From Lampris incognitus (lineage: Eukaryota; Chordata; Actinopteri; Lampriformes; Lampridae), in the NCBI RefSeq assembly GCF_029633865.1, contig NC_079212.1, positions 85,676,172 through 85,740,171 of the forward strand: a stretch of DNA of 64,000 nucleotides, written 5' to 3'. Under the pieces are notes generated by a model. The model saw nothing but the letters and a program-made list of their open reading frames with translations. It did not search any database and was not told the DNA's origin. Made by a program: the position numbers and the translations under genes. Positions 10,623 to 24,682 of the stretch are shown here, in pieces. Positions within the stretch are counted from its first letter, which is position 1. Each line of letters starts with the position of its first letter.

Positions 10623-13600
10623 CTATTCAGCGTCGTCCTTCAGATCAAACCTGGGGCGAGGACAACATGAGCCTTGCATTAAAACAGCTGGTGAAACGAG
10701 GTCATCAGTCATCCAACCAGTGCAAACACAGTACAGCACAGCTGAGGACAGGGTCCGGGCTGTGGACACTCACCAGTCTGTGACACCAGAGACCAGGTCA
10801 ATCTGAGCCAGCTCGATGTGCACCTGAGGATCAGAGGTGACATGTTAAAGTACCCAATGTGTTTACCTTGTGAACACACTCTCGGTGTTTTTACACCCAA
10901 AACGTCTCACCAAACACACTCTGTGTATCCTGGAAGACATCCATCCATTATCAGAACTATTTACCCTGCTCTCCTATCCCAGCAGTCACTGGGCGGCAGG
11001 CAGGGAGACACCCTGTCTTCAGACACACACACACACTGTGTGTGTGTTGGCGCTGTGATGGCCTGGTGGTCTGTCCAGGGTGTCTCCCCGCCTGCCGCCC
11101 AGTGACTGCTGGGATAGGCTCCAGCATCACTGCAGGCCTGAGAGCAGGATGGATAATGGATGGATGGATGTTCTTCTGTTCATTTTATTGTGGGATTGTC
11201 ACGTTACATCAGCATGCTACTGCCACCAACTGTTGAACTGAGTGAAACCAAGGGAAAGAGCAGAAAGCCTCATCCCCCTTTCACCTGACTGACATCATCA
11301 AGTCTTGGAGGAAAATGAACATTTTCTTGGTTGGCTAGCAGGCCATTTGTCATGTGGCTAACAACAAAATGTTTTCAGCCAAGGTAATATCAGGAAAAAG
11401 TTAGTGATCATACACCCGTCTCACGCCAGGTACTGTTTACTGTTCAAGGTATGTAAATGAGCTTATTTAGTGGAACTGCTAATCATATTATTTGAACACA
11501 CACCTACATGCAGTATTTAAATTTTTATGGACATTTGGTTCTAAGACAATTCCTTAATTTTCCTACCCAGGATGTGGTCTTGATGCCGGAGGCTGAAATC
11601 TGGGAACATTTGTTGAACATCAGCCATGACTTTCTCTGTCTCCTTCTTTATCCTTCTGTGGGCTTGGTCTACATCGTGCTTTATCCTTCTGTGGTCTTAG
11701 TCTACATTGTGCTTTATCCTTCTGTGGTGTTGGTCTACATCGTGCTTTATCCTACTGTGGTCTTAGTCTACATCGTGCTTTATCCTTCTGTGGTCTTGGT
11801 CTACATCGTGCTTTATCCTACTGTGGTCTTAGTCTACATCGTGCTTTATCCTTCTGTGGTCTTGGTCCACATCGTGCTTTATCCTTCTGTGGTCTTGGTC
11901 TACATTGTGCTCTATCCTTCTGTGGTCTTGGTCCACATCGTGCTTTATCCCTCTGTGGTCTTGGTCTACATCGTGCTCTATCCTTCTGTGGTCTTGGTCC
12001 ACATCGTGCTTTATCCTTCTGTGGTGTTGGTCTACATTGTGCTTTATCCTTCTGTGGTCTTGGTCCACATCGTGCTCTATCCTTCTGTGGTCTTGGTCTA
12101 CATCATGCTTTATTCTTCTGTGGTCTTGGTCTACATCGTGATTTATCCTTCTGTGGTCTTGGTCTACATCGTGCTTTATCCTTCTGTGGTCTTGGTCTAC
12201 ATCGTGATTTATCCTTCTGTGGTCTTTGTCTACATTGTGCTTTATCCTTCTGTGGTCTTGGTCTACATCGTGCTTTATCCTTCTGTGGTCTTGGTCTACA
12301 TCGTGCTTTATCCTTCTGTGGTCTTGGTCTACATCGTGCCTTATCCTTCTGTGGTCTTGGTCCACATCGTGCTTTATCCCTCTGTGGTCTTGGTCTATAT
12401 CGTGCTTTATCCTTCTGTGGTCTTGGTCTACATCGTGCTTTATCCTTCTGTGGTCTTGGTCTACATCGTGCTTTATCCTTCTGTGGTCTTGGTCTACATC
12501 GTGCTTTATCCTTCTGTGGTCTTGGTCTACATCATGCTTTATCCTTCTGTGGTCTTGGTCTACATCGTGCTTTATCCTTCTGTGGTCTTGGTCTACATCG
12601 TGCTCTATCCCAGTGTTTCTCAAACCTCTCCTGGAGGACCACTTGTCTTGCATGTTTTAGATCTCTCCCTGCTCCAACACAGCTGATTTAAATGATCAGT
12701 TTTGTTATTAGGCAGCTTCGGGAGCTCATAACGAGTTGATCATTTGAATCAGCTGTGTTGGAGCAGGGAGAGATCTAAAACAGGCAGGACAAGTGGTCTG
12801 CCAGGAGAGGTTTGAGAAACGCTGCTCTATCCTTCTGTGGGCTTGGTCTACATTGTGCTTTATCCTTCTGTGGTCTTGGTCTACATCGTGCTCTATCCTT
12901 CTGTGGTCTTGGTCTACATTGTGCTCTATCCTTCTGTGGTCTTGGTCTACATCGTGCTCTATCCTTCTGTGGTCTTGGTCTACATTGTGCTCTATCCTTC
13001 TGTGGTCTTGGTCTACATCGTGCTCAGGGTTTTTTGTTGCCTTTGTGGCAGCAGCTTTGCTCTCATGCTGATGTTCCTCTAGTTCCTCTGTGTGTACTGA
13101 CGTGGCTTGCTTTCTGAGTTGGCATTTCCTCTTCATTGTGTTTTTTCCTGCAGATGTGTAATGTGTCACCCCGTGCTCGTGACATGCATGTGTGTCCTTG
13201 TGCATGTGCTGGAAGAACACGTGATACAAACAACACATGGAGCTGCTGCTTTGTAGCACCACTAGTGGCAAAACTACATTGGTTACCTGTAACCGGAAGG
13301 TGAATGTAGAGTCCTGCACTGACCTGTCCAAGAATATCTTGGCTCCTGAAGGAGCCAGAGCTGTTCTTTACCGATACACTGAGGCGCCTGAACCTGGTGT
13401 CCTCCAGAGAGAGATTGTATTCGAACCTGCATGACAAAGACAAGACAGAGAAATTACCCCATACAATTGCAGCCATGAAAAAACAAGACAGACAGATCCA
13501 GCCACATACACACTTCCATTCCATTACCCGAGCCGCTTAACCTGCTCTCAGGGTCGCGGGGATGCTGGAGGTTATCTCAGCAGTCATTGGGCGGCAGGCA

Positions 13601-14827
13601 GGGAGACACCCTGGACAGGCTGCCAGGCCATCACATACCCACACACACACACACACCTAGGGACAGTTTAGTATGGTCGAGTCACCTGACCTGCATGTCT
13701 TTGGACTGTGGGAGGAAACCAGAGCACCCGGAGGAAACCCACGCAGACACGGGGAGAACATGCAAACTCCACACAGAGGATGACCCCCAAGGTTGGACTA
13801 CCCTGGGGCTTGAACCAAGAACCTTCTTGCTGTGAGGCGACTGCGCTAACCACTGCGCCACCGTGTCGCCACACATAGACAGTTAAAATGTTTAAATATA
13901 TGAGAAATTATCAATTACCTCTCATTGTACTCAGGGTTGAGGTCTCTCTTCTTCACGGCTGTCTTCTTCTTGGTGGCCTTGCTTTTGTCAGGCAGCAGCA
14001 AGAGGGAGACATAGCTGTCTACACCATCCTTATTTTGAGATGGCAGACCCCTGCACGAAGCGAAAGCACAGCTTAAGAGGGTCCACAAGTCCAGGATACA
14101 AATCCTTGGGAATCTCCTCTGTGCTTTAAATTGCTTAAAATCACACGAGTTCACCCAGCCATTGTCAGTGTGAGTTTTGTGTCAGCCAATCAACTGAGAG
14201 AATGGTCACCAAGGAAATTCACCAAGGAAGCGTGGCACAGCACATGGCTAAAATAAATCTAACCAAAGTTTAATCAGTGGGAATTACTTTTCATTTCAGA
14301 ACTATCTGCACAGAGTCCTTAATGGGCAACATGTTCCGTGTTCTAAGTTCCACACTTCACGTTCTTAGTCTCACGTTCTGTGTCACATGTTCTGTTTCAT
14401 GTTGAGTCTTGCTTCAGGCACATACTAAACCTCTCTACATGCTCATTGTGAGGCATTATCACGCATTGTGTCCAGTGTCGGCTGCCTACATTTTAGCTGA
14501 TGAACAACGCCTTCTCTGTGTTGACTCATGTTGGCTACTTGTGGCCTCTTACAATAAAAAAGCAAAACAGAGCTGTGATGTGATGGTTCTGGTTCAGATA
14601 CCATGCTCATAGTTATGATGACTGAGGTGTCAGTGCCATGTTTGATAAGCTCAGTTTTTTGGGGCAGTGTGTGAGAAAGCAGACCTGCAGGCGTGGACAA
14701 CGATAATGAGCTTCTCCTCCTGTGATGCGTAGGACACAGACAGCTTCACCTGCCCATTTTCACAGCCAACAGCAGCACAGGGCAGAGTGTCTGTACTGAT
14801 CATATCCACCATCTTTGAATCCAGAAT
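10623..14827 (-). CDS. esyt1: esyt1 exons 48-52: C2E domain and C-terminus
   Basis: Exons 14685-14827, 13919-14050, 13324-13426, 10774-10823 and 10623-10650 (143, 132, 103, 50 and 28 nt), residues 1678-1828. Peptides: GQVKLSVSYASQEEKLIIVV, DSYVSLLLLPDKSKATKKKT, RDLNPEYNERFEYNLSLED, VSVKNSSGSFRSQDILGQ and VHIELAQIDLVSGVTDWFDL, ending KDDAE. This matches the terminal C2E of E-Syt1, with its basic KKK stretch that contacts phosphoinositides. The last two exons are tiny and were found from frame and splice signals, so they are somewhat less certain. Confidence 0.87.
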
Positions 14828-14888
14828 CTATTGAAACATGAAAGGTAGGAATCTTCTTTACCATATATGTGAAACTACATATACCTAT

Positions 14889-14933
<45 letters not shown>

Positions 14934-17900
14934 GATAGATAGCTAGCTAGATAGATAGATAGATAGATATAGTTATATTCAAAGTGTGTTTGTGTGTGTC
15001 ATATCACCTTGAGTTCAGCCCTCAGTAGGATCTGACTCTCAGGCAAGGCTCCATCCAGGTCAAACCACTGGTCCAGGACCAGTTGTGGTTGAGACAGAAC
15101 TTCTCTGAAGGGGACCACAAGAGATCCCATTGGCTGGTCCCAGCCACTGGATAACTATAGGGTATGAAGAAACCGCAAAGCTCACTGTCATGTTAACACA
15201 GCATCGGTGAGTTAAATGGTTGTATTAAAGCTGCAATCCACAAAAGCTGCAAAACATTGTCTATTTATTGATGTGGACCATGGAGTCAGGATATTTCTTG
15301 CTAACGGCCATCTTTACCGTAGCGGAGAACACTATCCAGTATGGGTCCCGCCCGCTGGTGAAGCAGCAAGCACGTGTTGGAAACAACTCAAGCAGAAGAA
15401 AGGAGTGAAACGTGATCCTGGGGTGGGCCTGCTTCTGTCAGACACAGTCAATATGACTGCAGAATAAGGCCCTGCTGTAGTCTGATGCAGCCTAGACTGC
15501 CTGTGTTACCCGTACTCAAAGGATGGAATTTTTACAAAGGTACTAGCGATGTTAATGATAAGAATTTAACCGATTAAAATGTATTTTACCAATTAACCGA
15601 CAATGTATGCACGTTTCATTTCTGTATCATTTCTACGGAGCTGACGAACCGTGTAATTAACGTTTACACCAGCAGAGGGCGCACTTCACCCAAACTACGG
15701 GCGCAACAGGAAGGAGCGGTCAGGCGGACAAGGGCGGCCTTTCCAAGCGCGAGCCTTATTGTTTTATTATTATGTTTGCTTGATTCATGACATGAATGTG
15801 ACACAAGTGATGTGTAATGTTTTCATACTCTGAGAATAACACGAGCGTTTTGCATCTTATTATTATTATTATTTCTTTTGGGGGGGGGGGGCTAATGATT
15901 AACCCACTACTGATAGTCAACGTGTCCCCCTACCGGTTGAGGAAGATGCAGCACCCTGCAAGTATAACAGCTGTTTACACGTCAGCTGCTGGGGCACCAG
16001 CCACACTGGCTGCTACTCTGGTGTGTAGTCCCATCAGTCAGCTGGTCTGTTTCTTCTGCCTCCTACATCCAGCTATATGCCCCCTACATCCAGCTATATA
16101 TGCCTCCTACATCCAGCTATATGCCTCCTACATCCAGTTATATGCCCCCTACATCCAGCTATATGCCCCCTACATCCAGCTATATGCCTCCTACATCCAG
16201 CTATATGCCTCCTACATCCAGCTATATGCTCCCTACATCCAACTATATGCTCCCTACATCCAGCTATATGCCCCCTACATCCAGCTATATGCTCCCTACA
16301 TCCAACTATATGCCCCCTACATCCAGCTATATGCCTCCTGCATCCAGCTATATGCCTCCTACATCCAGTTATATGCCCCCTACATCCAGCTATATGTGTC
16401 CTACATCCAACTATATGCTCCCTACATCCAGCTATATGCGCCCTACATCCAGCTATATGCCTCCTACATCCAGCTATATGCCCCTACATCCAGCTATATG
16501 CTCCCTACATCCAGCTATATGCCCCCTACATCCAGCTATATGCTCCCTACATCCAGCCATATGTGTCCTACATCCAGCTATATGTGTCCTGCATCCAGCT
16601 ATATGACTCCTACATCCAGCTATATGTGTCCTACATCCAGCTATATGCCTCCTGCATCCATCTATATACCCCCTACACCCAGCTATATGCTCCCTACATC
16701 CAGCTATATGCCCCCTACATCCAGCTATATGCTCCCTACATCCAGCCATATGTGTCCTACATCCAGCTATATGTGTCCTGCATCCAGCTTTATGACTCCT
16801 ACATCCAGCTATATGTGTCCTACATCCAGCTATATGCCTCCTGCATCCATCTATATACCCCCTACACCCAGCTATATGTGTCCTACATCCAGCTATATGC
16901 CCCCTACATCCAGCTATATGTGTCCTACAGCCAGCTATATGCCCCCTACACCCAGCAATATGCCTCCTGCATCCAGCTATGTGTCCTACATCCAGCTATA
17001 TGCCCCCTACATCCAGCTATATGTGTCCTACAGCCAGCTATATGCCCCCTACACCCAGCAATATGCCTCCTGCATCCAGCTATGTGTCCTACATCCAGCT
17101 ATATGTGTCCTGCATCCAGCTATATGCCTCCTGCATCCATCTATATACCCCCTACATCCAGCTATGTGTCCTACATCCAGCTATATGTGTCCTGCATCCA
17201 GCTATATGCCCCCTACATCCAGCTATATATCTTCTACATCCAGCTATATGTGTCCTACATCCAGCTATATGCCCCCTACACCCAGCAATATGCCTCCTAC
17301 ATCCAGCTATATTCCTCCTGCATCCAGCTATATGCCTCCTACATCCAGCTATATTCCTCCTGCATCCAGCGATATGCCTCCTGCATCCAGCTATATGCCT
17401 CCTATAACCAGCTATATACCTCATGTATCCAGCTATAAGCCTCCTGCATCCAGCTATATGCCTCCTATATCCAGCTGTATGCCTCCTGCATCCAGCTATA
17501 TGTCTCCTACATCCAGCTATATGCCTCCTTTATCCAGATAAATGCCTCCTGTATCCAGCTATATGCCTCCTACATCCAGCTATATGCCTCATGTATCCAG
17601 CTATATGCCTCCTGCATCCAGCTGTATGCCTCCTATATCCAGCTATATGCCTCCTGCATCCAGCGATATGCCCCCTACATCCAGCTATACGCCTCCTGCA
17701 TCCAGCGATATGCCTCCTACATCCAGCTATATGCTTCCTGCATCCAGCTAAATGCCTCCTACATCCAGCTATATGCCTCCTGCATCCAGCTTAATGCCTC
17801 CTGCATCCAGCTTAATGCCTCCTGCATCCAGCTATATGCCTCCTATATCCAGCTATATGCCTCGTACATCCAGCTAAATGCCTCCTACATCCAGATAAAT

Positions 17901-20900
17901 GCCTCCTGCATCCAGTTATATGCCTCCTGCATCAAGCTATATGCCTCCTATATCCAGCTAAATGCCCCCTACATCCAGCTATATGCCTCCTGCATCCAGC
18001 TAAATGCCTACTGCATCCAGCTAAATGCCTCCTGCATCCAGCTATATGCCTCCTACATCCAGCTATATGCCTCCTGCATCAGGATCCAGCTATGCTGGAA
18101 AGATTGGTTGTCCACCAGAACTGCCACATAATGTCATTTCAAATGAATGAAATAATAAAAATCTTAGGGACTGCAGTTCTAAGTAGCTAGTTGCAAGGAA
18201 AACAACCTGAGTTAAACACACCAGCAGCAGCATATACCCCGGTTACTCTAATAATTACATCATTGCATGCTGTTGTAAAGTCTAATTTCATCTATTCATT
18301 GAATAACCTACTAATTTTCTTATATTTATTTTTATCCCCCCCCCACCCCCGGTTTTTTCTCCCCAATTATATCCAGCCAATTACCCCACTCTTCCGAGCC
18401 ATCCCGGTTGCTGCTCCACCCCCTCTGCTGATCTGGGGAGGGCTGCAGACTACCACATGTCTCCTCCCATACATGTGGAGTCACCAGCCGCTTCTTTTCA
18501 CCTGACAGTGAGGAGTTTCACCAGGGGGATGTAACGCGTGAGAGGATCACGCTATTTCCCCCTTCTCCCCAACAGGTGCCCTGACTGACCAGAGGAGGTG
18601 CTAGTGCAGCGACCAGGACACATACCCACATCTGGCTTCCCACCCGCAGACACGGCCAATTGTGTCTGTAGGGACACCCGACCAAGCTGGAGGTAACACG
18701 GGGATTTCATCTTATGATCCCCGTGTTGGTAGTCAACGGAATAGACTGCCATGCTACCCGGACGCCAATCTACTCATTTTCAAGTTTGAATTTATGTTCT
18801 GATGACCTCTCACCGCCAGGAGATGCTGATAACGTGCAAATGTATTGACTGCAGGTTTAAAGAAGAGCATCTAGGAACAAGGCTCTCACAGCTGAATGTG
18901 TTACCTTTATGATGAGCATGTCCTGTTTAGGGTCCAGGACCGTGAAGTAAAATGACTCACTCCACTGAGGCCAAGTAGACCGCTCAAACAGCTTGAGAGG
19001 AATGATGAAAAAACACATTAGTTTGGTATCTCATGGGCTGGTTGCAGACAGAGAATGGAGCATTATCTGGTGAGATTCACCTTGGTCCTGTAGGTTGTTT
19101 GACCAAGAACAAGTTCGACCCCCGCTTTGGGTTCTTTTCCACTCTTCTTCAACTGTGAAGTGAGACAGACAGACACCGTCAGTCTTTCCTGAATGACCTC
19201 TACTAAATCTTTTCTACATATGGCGAGGGGAGACTTTTGAAAACGACTGTACGGTACATGAAGGAACCAGAATGTGGTGACCTCAGACCAAACTGCAGTC
19301 GGGTGAATGTGGTGACCTCAGAACAAACTGCAGTCAGGTGAATGTGGTGACCTCAGAACAAACTGCCGTCGGGTGAATGTGGTGACCTCAGAACAAACTG
19401 CAGTCGGGTGAATGTGGTGACCTCAGAACAAACTGCAGTCAGGTGAATGTGGTGACCTCAGAACAAACTGCAGTCGGGCGAATGTGGTGACCTCAGAACA
19501 AACTGCAGTCGGGTGAATGTGGTGACCTCAGAACAAACTGCAGTCGGGAGAATGACAGACAGCATGTGACTCACAGGCAGCGAGTGTGCTCTGTCCACAT
19601 GGACAAAAAGCAGAGCCGCAGAGGGAACCGCCTTGTTCTGGTACGACTGGGAAGACTGGAGCTGAAACACCTGGGACAAAGGAACACAAGCAGTTCTTGT
19701 TAGTTGACTGACATTACAGTAATGTACTGTACCGTATATCACATGTAGTACGTCTGAGCACAGCAGGAATGTGGATCAACAGTCCAACAAACATCTCAAA
19801 GTTTGTTTTATAGAAGAGGAATTTTGGGCTAAAGAGGGAGGGTGAGGCTAAAACTAGCAAAAGTTTTAAAAAAAAGAGTTTAGCATGGGGAAGGACTGAC
19901 CTGTTCAAGTCTACCTGCGTCTGAGACCGTGGGAACCCACTCCAGAATCAAGTGGACCCTCCCTGACTTCACATCCTTCAGAGTGTACCACTGAAAATAG
20001 AGACAACAACTGAAATGTACAGATGAAAAACCCCACCCACCTTCCAACGAGCACGGCTGTAAATAAAAGTAAGTGCCGCACAACAGAGCTTGGAAAACCA
20101 ACTGGACGGACATCCAAGTTATGAGTGATCCACTGACCTTGTCTGTGTACTGGGATCTGATGACGTCATTAAGCCCAATACTGAACCTGTTGACAAGGCA
20201 AGGTGACAAAGCACAAGAAAGGCAATGAAAAAAGCACCTTTTACCCCCCCCCCCCGCTTTTTCTCCCCAGTTGTATCCGGCCAATTACCCCACTCCTCTG
20301 AGCCGTCCCGGTCGCTGCTCCACCCCCTCTGCTGATCCGAGGAGGGCTGCATACTACCACATGCCTTTTCCATACATGTGGAGTCACCAGCTGCTTCTTT
20401 TCACCTGACAGTGAGGAGTTTCACCAGGAGAACGTAGCGTGTGGGAGGATCACGCTATTCCCCCCAGTTCCCCCTCCTCCCCAACAGGCGCCCTGACTGA
20501 CCAGAGGAGGCACTAGTGCAGCGACCAGGACACATACCCACATCCGGCTTCCCACCCGCAGACACAGCCAATTGTGTCTGTAGGGATGCCCGACCAAGCC
20601 GGCAGTAACACGGGGATTCAAACTGGCGATCCCCGTGTTGGTAAGCAACGGAATAGACTGCCATACCACCCGGACGCCCCAAGCACTTTGAACTTCATGA
20701 CAAAAAGCCAAAGTCTGATGTGAGCACTTCACTACGGCTGTTCAATGAAGACAACAGAATGTCTGGGCAGCAGGAGTTGTGTTTTTGAGGCTCCTACTTG
20801 AGGTCTCAGATATGTCCTATTACATGACATTACAACTTTTCTTCCGCGTTATTAGGGCCTCACTCATCACTGCCAGAAGCGGCATTTCATAGCCAGAGAA

Positions 20901-23900
20901 CAAGGAAGTTTTTGTCCCACAAACACAAGATGTTCCCTTAATACCTCCCTGAAGACTAAACCAGAGAAGACAGAAAATGCCGACTGACATTCTGGCAATA
21001 AGGGCACATTTTTTCTGTGATAGAAAGATATCCAAGATATTACTGACAGAGAGCTTGCTGGGAAGACTGCTGGGATAGGCTCCAGCATCCCCGTGACCCT
21101 GAGAGCAGGATCAAGCGGTTTGGAGAATGGATGCACATATTTTTACGAGCTCATAATGGGTTAACTGGGCAGATCAGATGAGAGTCACAGCTGTCTCATT
21201 TCCACATTTTGGACAGAGACGTCCATGTTCATGAACAATGACCGCACTGCACACTCAGTGAAAGTAAAAGATGTGGATTTTAGTTATTGACAGTTACTGT
21301 TAGATATTAAATACAGTAGACTGATGACTGCAAGATAGCACCATTCCTAGGAGACCAGAGGAAACGTCTTATTTGAAACATCAAATCAGAAGGACAGAGG
21401 TTAAAAAGTGCTGCTCTCATGAACGCCAGCGTTCTGGTTCATGTCTGCAAATCTTAACCTTGTTTACTCAGGCAGAAATAATGTCAGCTGAGGTCAAACT
21501 CACTGCTCTGCACGTTAGAGCCAGTTCTTCAAACCACCTCAAACTGGAACTGATTTAAATAGTACAATAATCAAATGATCTGAACCAAATCTTCACTGTC
21601 ATGGTTACATTTTTTGTTTTTTGGATTTTTCCCTTTTTCTCCCCAATTGTTTCCGGCCAATTACCCCACTCTTCCAAGCTGTCCCGGTCTCTGCTCCACC
21701 CCCTCTGCCGATCCAGGGAGGGCTGCAGACTACCACATGCCTCCTCCACTACATGTGGAGTCACCAGCCGCTTCTTTTCACCTGACAGTGAGGAGTTTCA
21801 CCAGGGGGACGTAACACGTGAGAGGATCACGCTATTCCCCCCAGTACTCCCTCCCCCCCGATTGACCAGAAGAGGCGCTAGTGCAGCGACTAGGACACAT
21901 ACCCACATCCGGCTTCCCACCCACAGACACCGTCAAACGTCTGTAGGGACGCCCGACCAAGCTGGAGGTAACACAGGGATTCGAATGGACGATCTCAGTG
22001 TTTCTAGGCAACGAAATAGACCACTACGCTACCTGGACGCCTTTATATTTCACATTTTAAGACAAATTTATTAAAAAGTGTTTCTGTTTCAATACACTCC
22101 CATTAAGGTCAATGTACAAGGTACTACTACTGCTACTACTACTACTACTATTACTACTTTCGGCTGCTCTCGTTAGGGGGCGCCACAGTGGATCATGTTT
22201 CCATCTCCTCCTGTCCTCTGCATCTTCCTCTGTGACGGCAGCCACCTGCATGTCGTCCCTCACCACATCCATAAACCTCCTCTTTGGCCTTCCTCTTCCC
22301 CTCTTCCCTGGCAGCTCTATATTTAGTTATACTTATTATAATTATTCAGCACAATTATAATAAGTATAAATACAAATGACTAATTAATCAACATCAAAGA
22401 ACATACATAATACACACCTGCCTAGGAAGTCATCAGAGTCTAGATCTTTATCATAAGCCTCGAACTGGATTTCCTGGACAGTTTGGTCAGCAGCCACCAC
22501 CAGCTGAACAAAACACATGAGGAAGAAAAAAACCCACGTTGGTGAAAAATACATGGAATCCATTGTAACTGCACACAAGCGAAACACGTCTCGTACCTCA
22601 TACAGCTCATTCCAAGTTGGGTTGAGGTTCTCCTTGATCACATGACTCTTGAACGTGACCTCCCCAATACTGATCTTGACATATGGGTCACTCTTGCCCT
22701 TCACCATGCCGCCCATCAGGTTATCCTTGGCTATCAGACTCTGGGCCTCCAGCAGGTGGATTCTCAGCACCCCCTTATGGATAAAGATCAGAATTATTCC
22801 AACACCTATAGCGTCTATTTACTGTGAATTCTTTGTGGCCAAACAGTTCCACAGTTCTTCTGAGACTCCAGTTCAGAAACCATACACACCTCACTACCAA
22901 AGCCGTGGCTAGGGGTGGTGTGTGGGGGTAACACTGCAGCAGGTCTGAGATCTTCTTGGACCTCTGACAGTTCCGGTACAAGGTCAGAGGGAAGACCAGT
23001 CACCACGGCCTGGGCAAGGTCATTTATACCACTCCTGAACACAAATATGCCCGGAAAGCAAATCACAAACACAAACACACACAATACAGATTTAGCCAGC
23101 ACTATGTTTTTATGTCTGTTGGTATGATGCATATAGAGATGAGTTACTTAACTCTAAATTCACTCAAAAATACAACGTGATGGGCCAGAGGACCAAACAC
23201 TATAAAACCTATGATAGCCAGTATGGCTTAGTGAAGCCTTTATCTCCAGGCTTGAGAGTAACAGCGTTAATGATCATGTCTTCACTAATTCATCCCACTG
23301 CTGGCTGCTTCTCTCAAGTATGCTCCACTGGAGCACACTGGAAAAGATGAATCATGACACCTGCTTCTAAAGCGCACCTCTCAGATGGCACCTGCCATGG
23401 TGTCACTGACTGTTCTTTGGGCTCCTCCACCTCTGTTAGCTCCTCCACCTGCTAAGCAAATTGACCAAGTTTAACTTATGAACATGACAACACAGTAAAA
23501 CAAAAACAAAACGTAACCACTTTTGATCATTATGCCCGCTGGCTTCAACCCACTGGGCTCACAGGGCAGGTTTCAGGAGGGCTGCCTGTAGCAACTGGCT
23601 CAGCAGCACCAGGCTCTTCTATGCTGGCCACTGCAACCTTTTCAAACTCGGCCGCCTCTTCAGCCAGACTGGACACTGTTCCACACCTAACGAAATACAC
23701 AGGCCATTTTACCTCAGCTCATTTAGAGTTGTGTGCATTTCTAATGAATATATTATGAAGCCAGGCAGGAAACACTCACTCATCTGATGGCAGCTCACAA
23801 CGCTGATCCTCCTCAGTGGCTGCTGCTACCCACTGGTCCGTGGTGATGAGTTGCTCATCTTCTTCAGGACTGATCAAAGGTCTCTGTGGTGCTTCAGTCA

Positions 23901-23981
23901 TCTTTGAGTTGAGAATCTGTCAACAACATATCCATGTAGCATCTTTGGTAATGGAAATAATCCTCTGCATGTATGTGTGCA

Positions 23982-24013
<32 letters not shown>

Positions 24014-24639
24014 GCTGCCCACAGGGTGTTGTGATGTGTCTAGTGCAGCAGTGTGTAGTTGGAGGGAAGGTGCATGTGTTCTTCCAACCTGCTTGCAACC
24101 CTCCTGCTTTTAGCTCGCTGCCGCTGACTAGCCCTTGTAGCGAACAGGGAAGCATCCTAGCGTGTAAGCCTTCCCTCACCAGTACATAGCCTCTCCTCCA
24201 CCAAGACTCCTGCCAGGCCTCCCCGCGGCCACACACAGTAACTGGGGTCTTGCGGCCCCAGGCTAACTTGGCAAGGGATCTCAGAGCAGCAGTGGGCCCC
24301 AGAGATATGGTGTGCAGGCCCACTTTGGTAGACATGCCCTGGCACCTTTCAACCACTGCCCTGCTGCCTTGCGGGGGAGTCTGGGAAGACAAAAGGCTAA
24401 GGGAGCATACCCCAACAGAAAAGCAAGCTGTGGCAGCATGCTTCGAGGCGGTTTCTGAGAAACTGGATTTCCAGCAGCCTCCTGCAGTTGTGTGGAGGTG
24501 CCAGTCATCTAGGGGTTCCCCCTGCCATCGGAACCATCTCCTCTACAATCAAGTCAGTGGCGTTGGGAGAAGCGCATCCCCCATGTTACTTTAAAAACCA
24601 TCTCTGCGCAGGTATCTTCTCCTGCTACCTGAGTCCCTG

Positions 24640-24682
<43 letters not shown>

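Noticed and set aside
11508-12686. 392-codon ORF of VVLVYIVLYP repeats and its antisense 274-codon ORF
   Set aside because: Both are by-products of a 33-bp stop-free minisatellite lying inside an esyt1 intron. Several frames are open at once, and there are no splice or start signals of a gene.
13587-13835. Recurring ORFs such as PHSKKVLGSSPGVVQPWG on both strands at SINE sites
   Set aside because: They are translations of the V-SINE body and recur at every SINE copy.
15817-17794. Long MPPTSSY / YIQLYAP repeat ORFs (up to 574 codons)
   Set aside because: They are produced by the 21-bp minisatellite. All plus frames and some minus frames are open, and the position is intronic.
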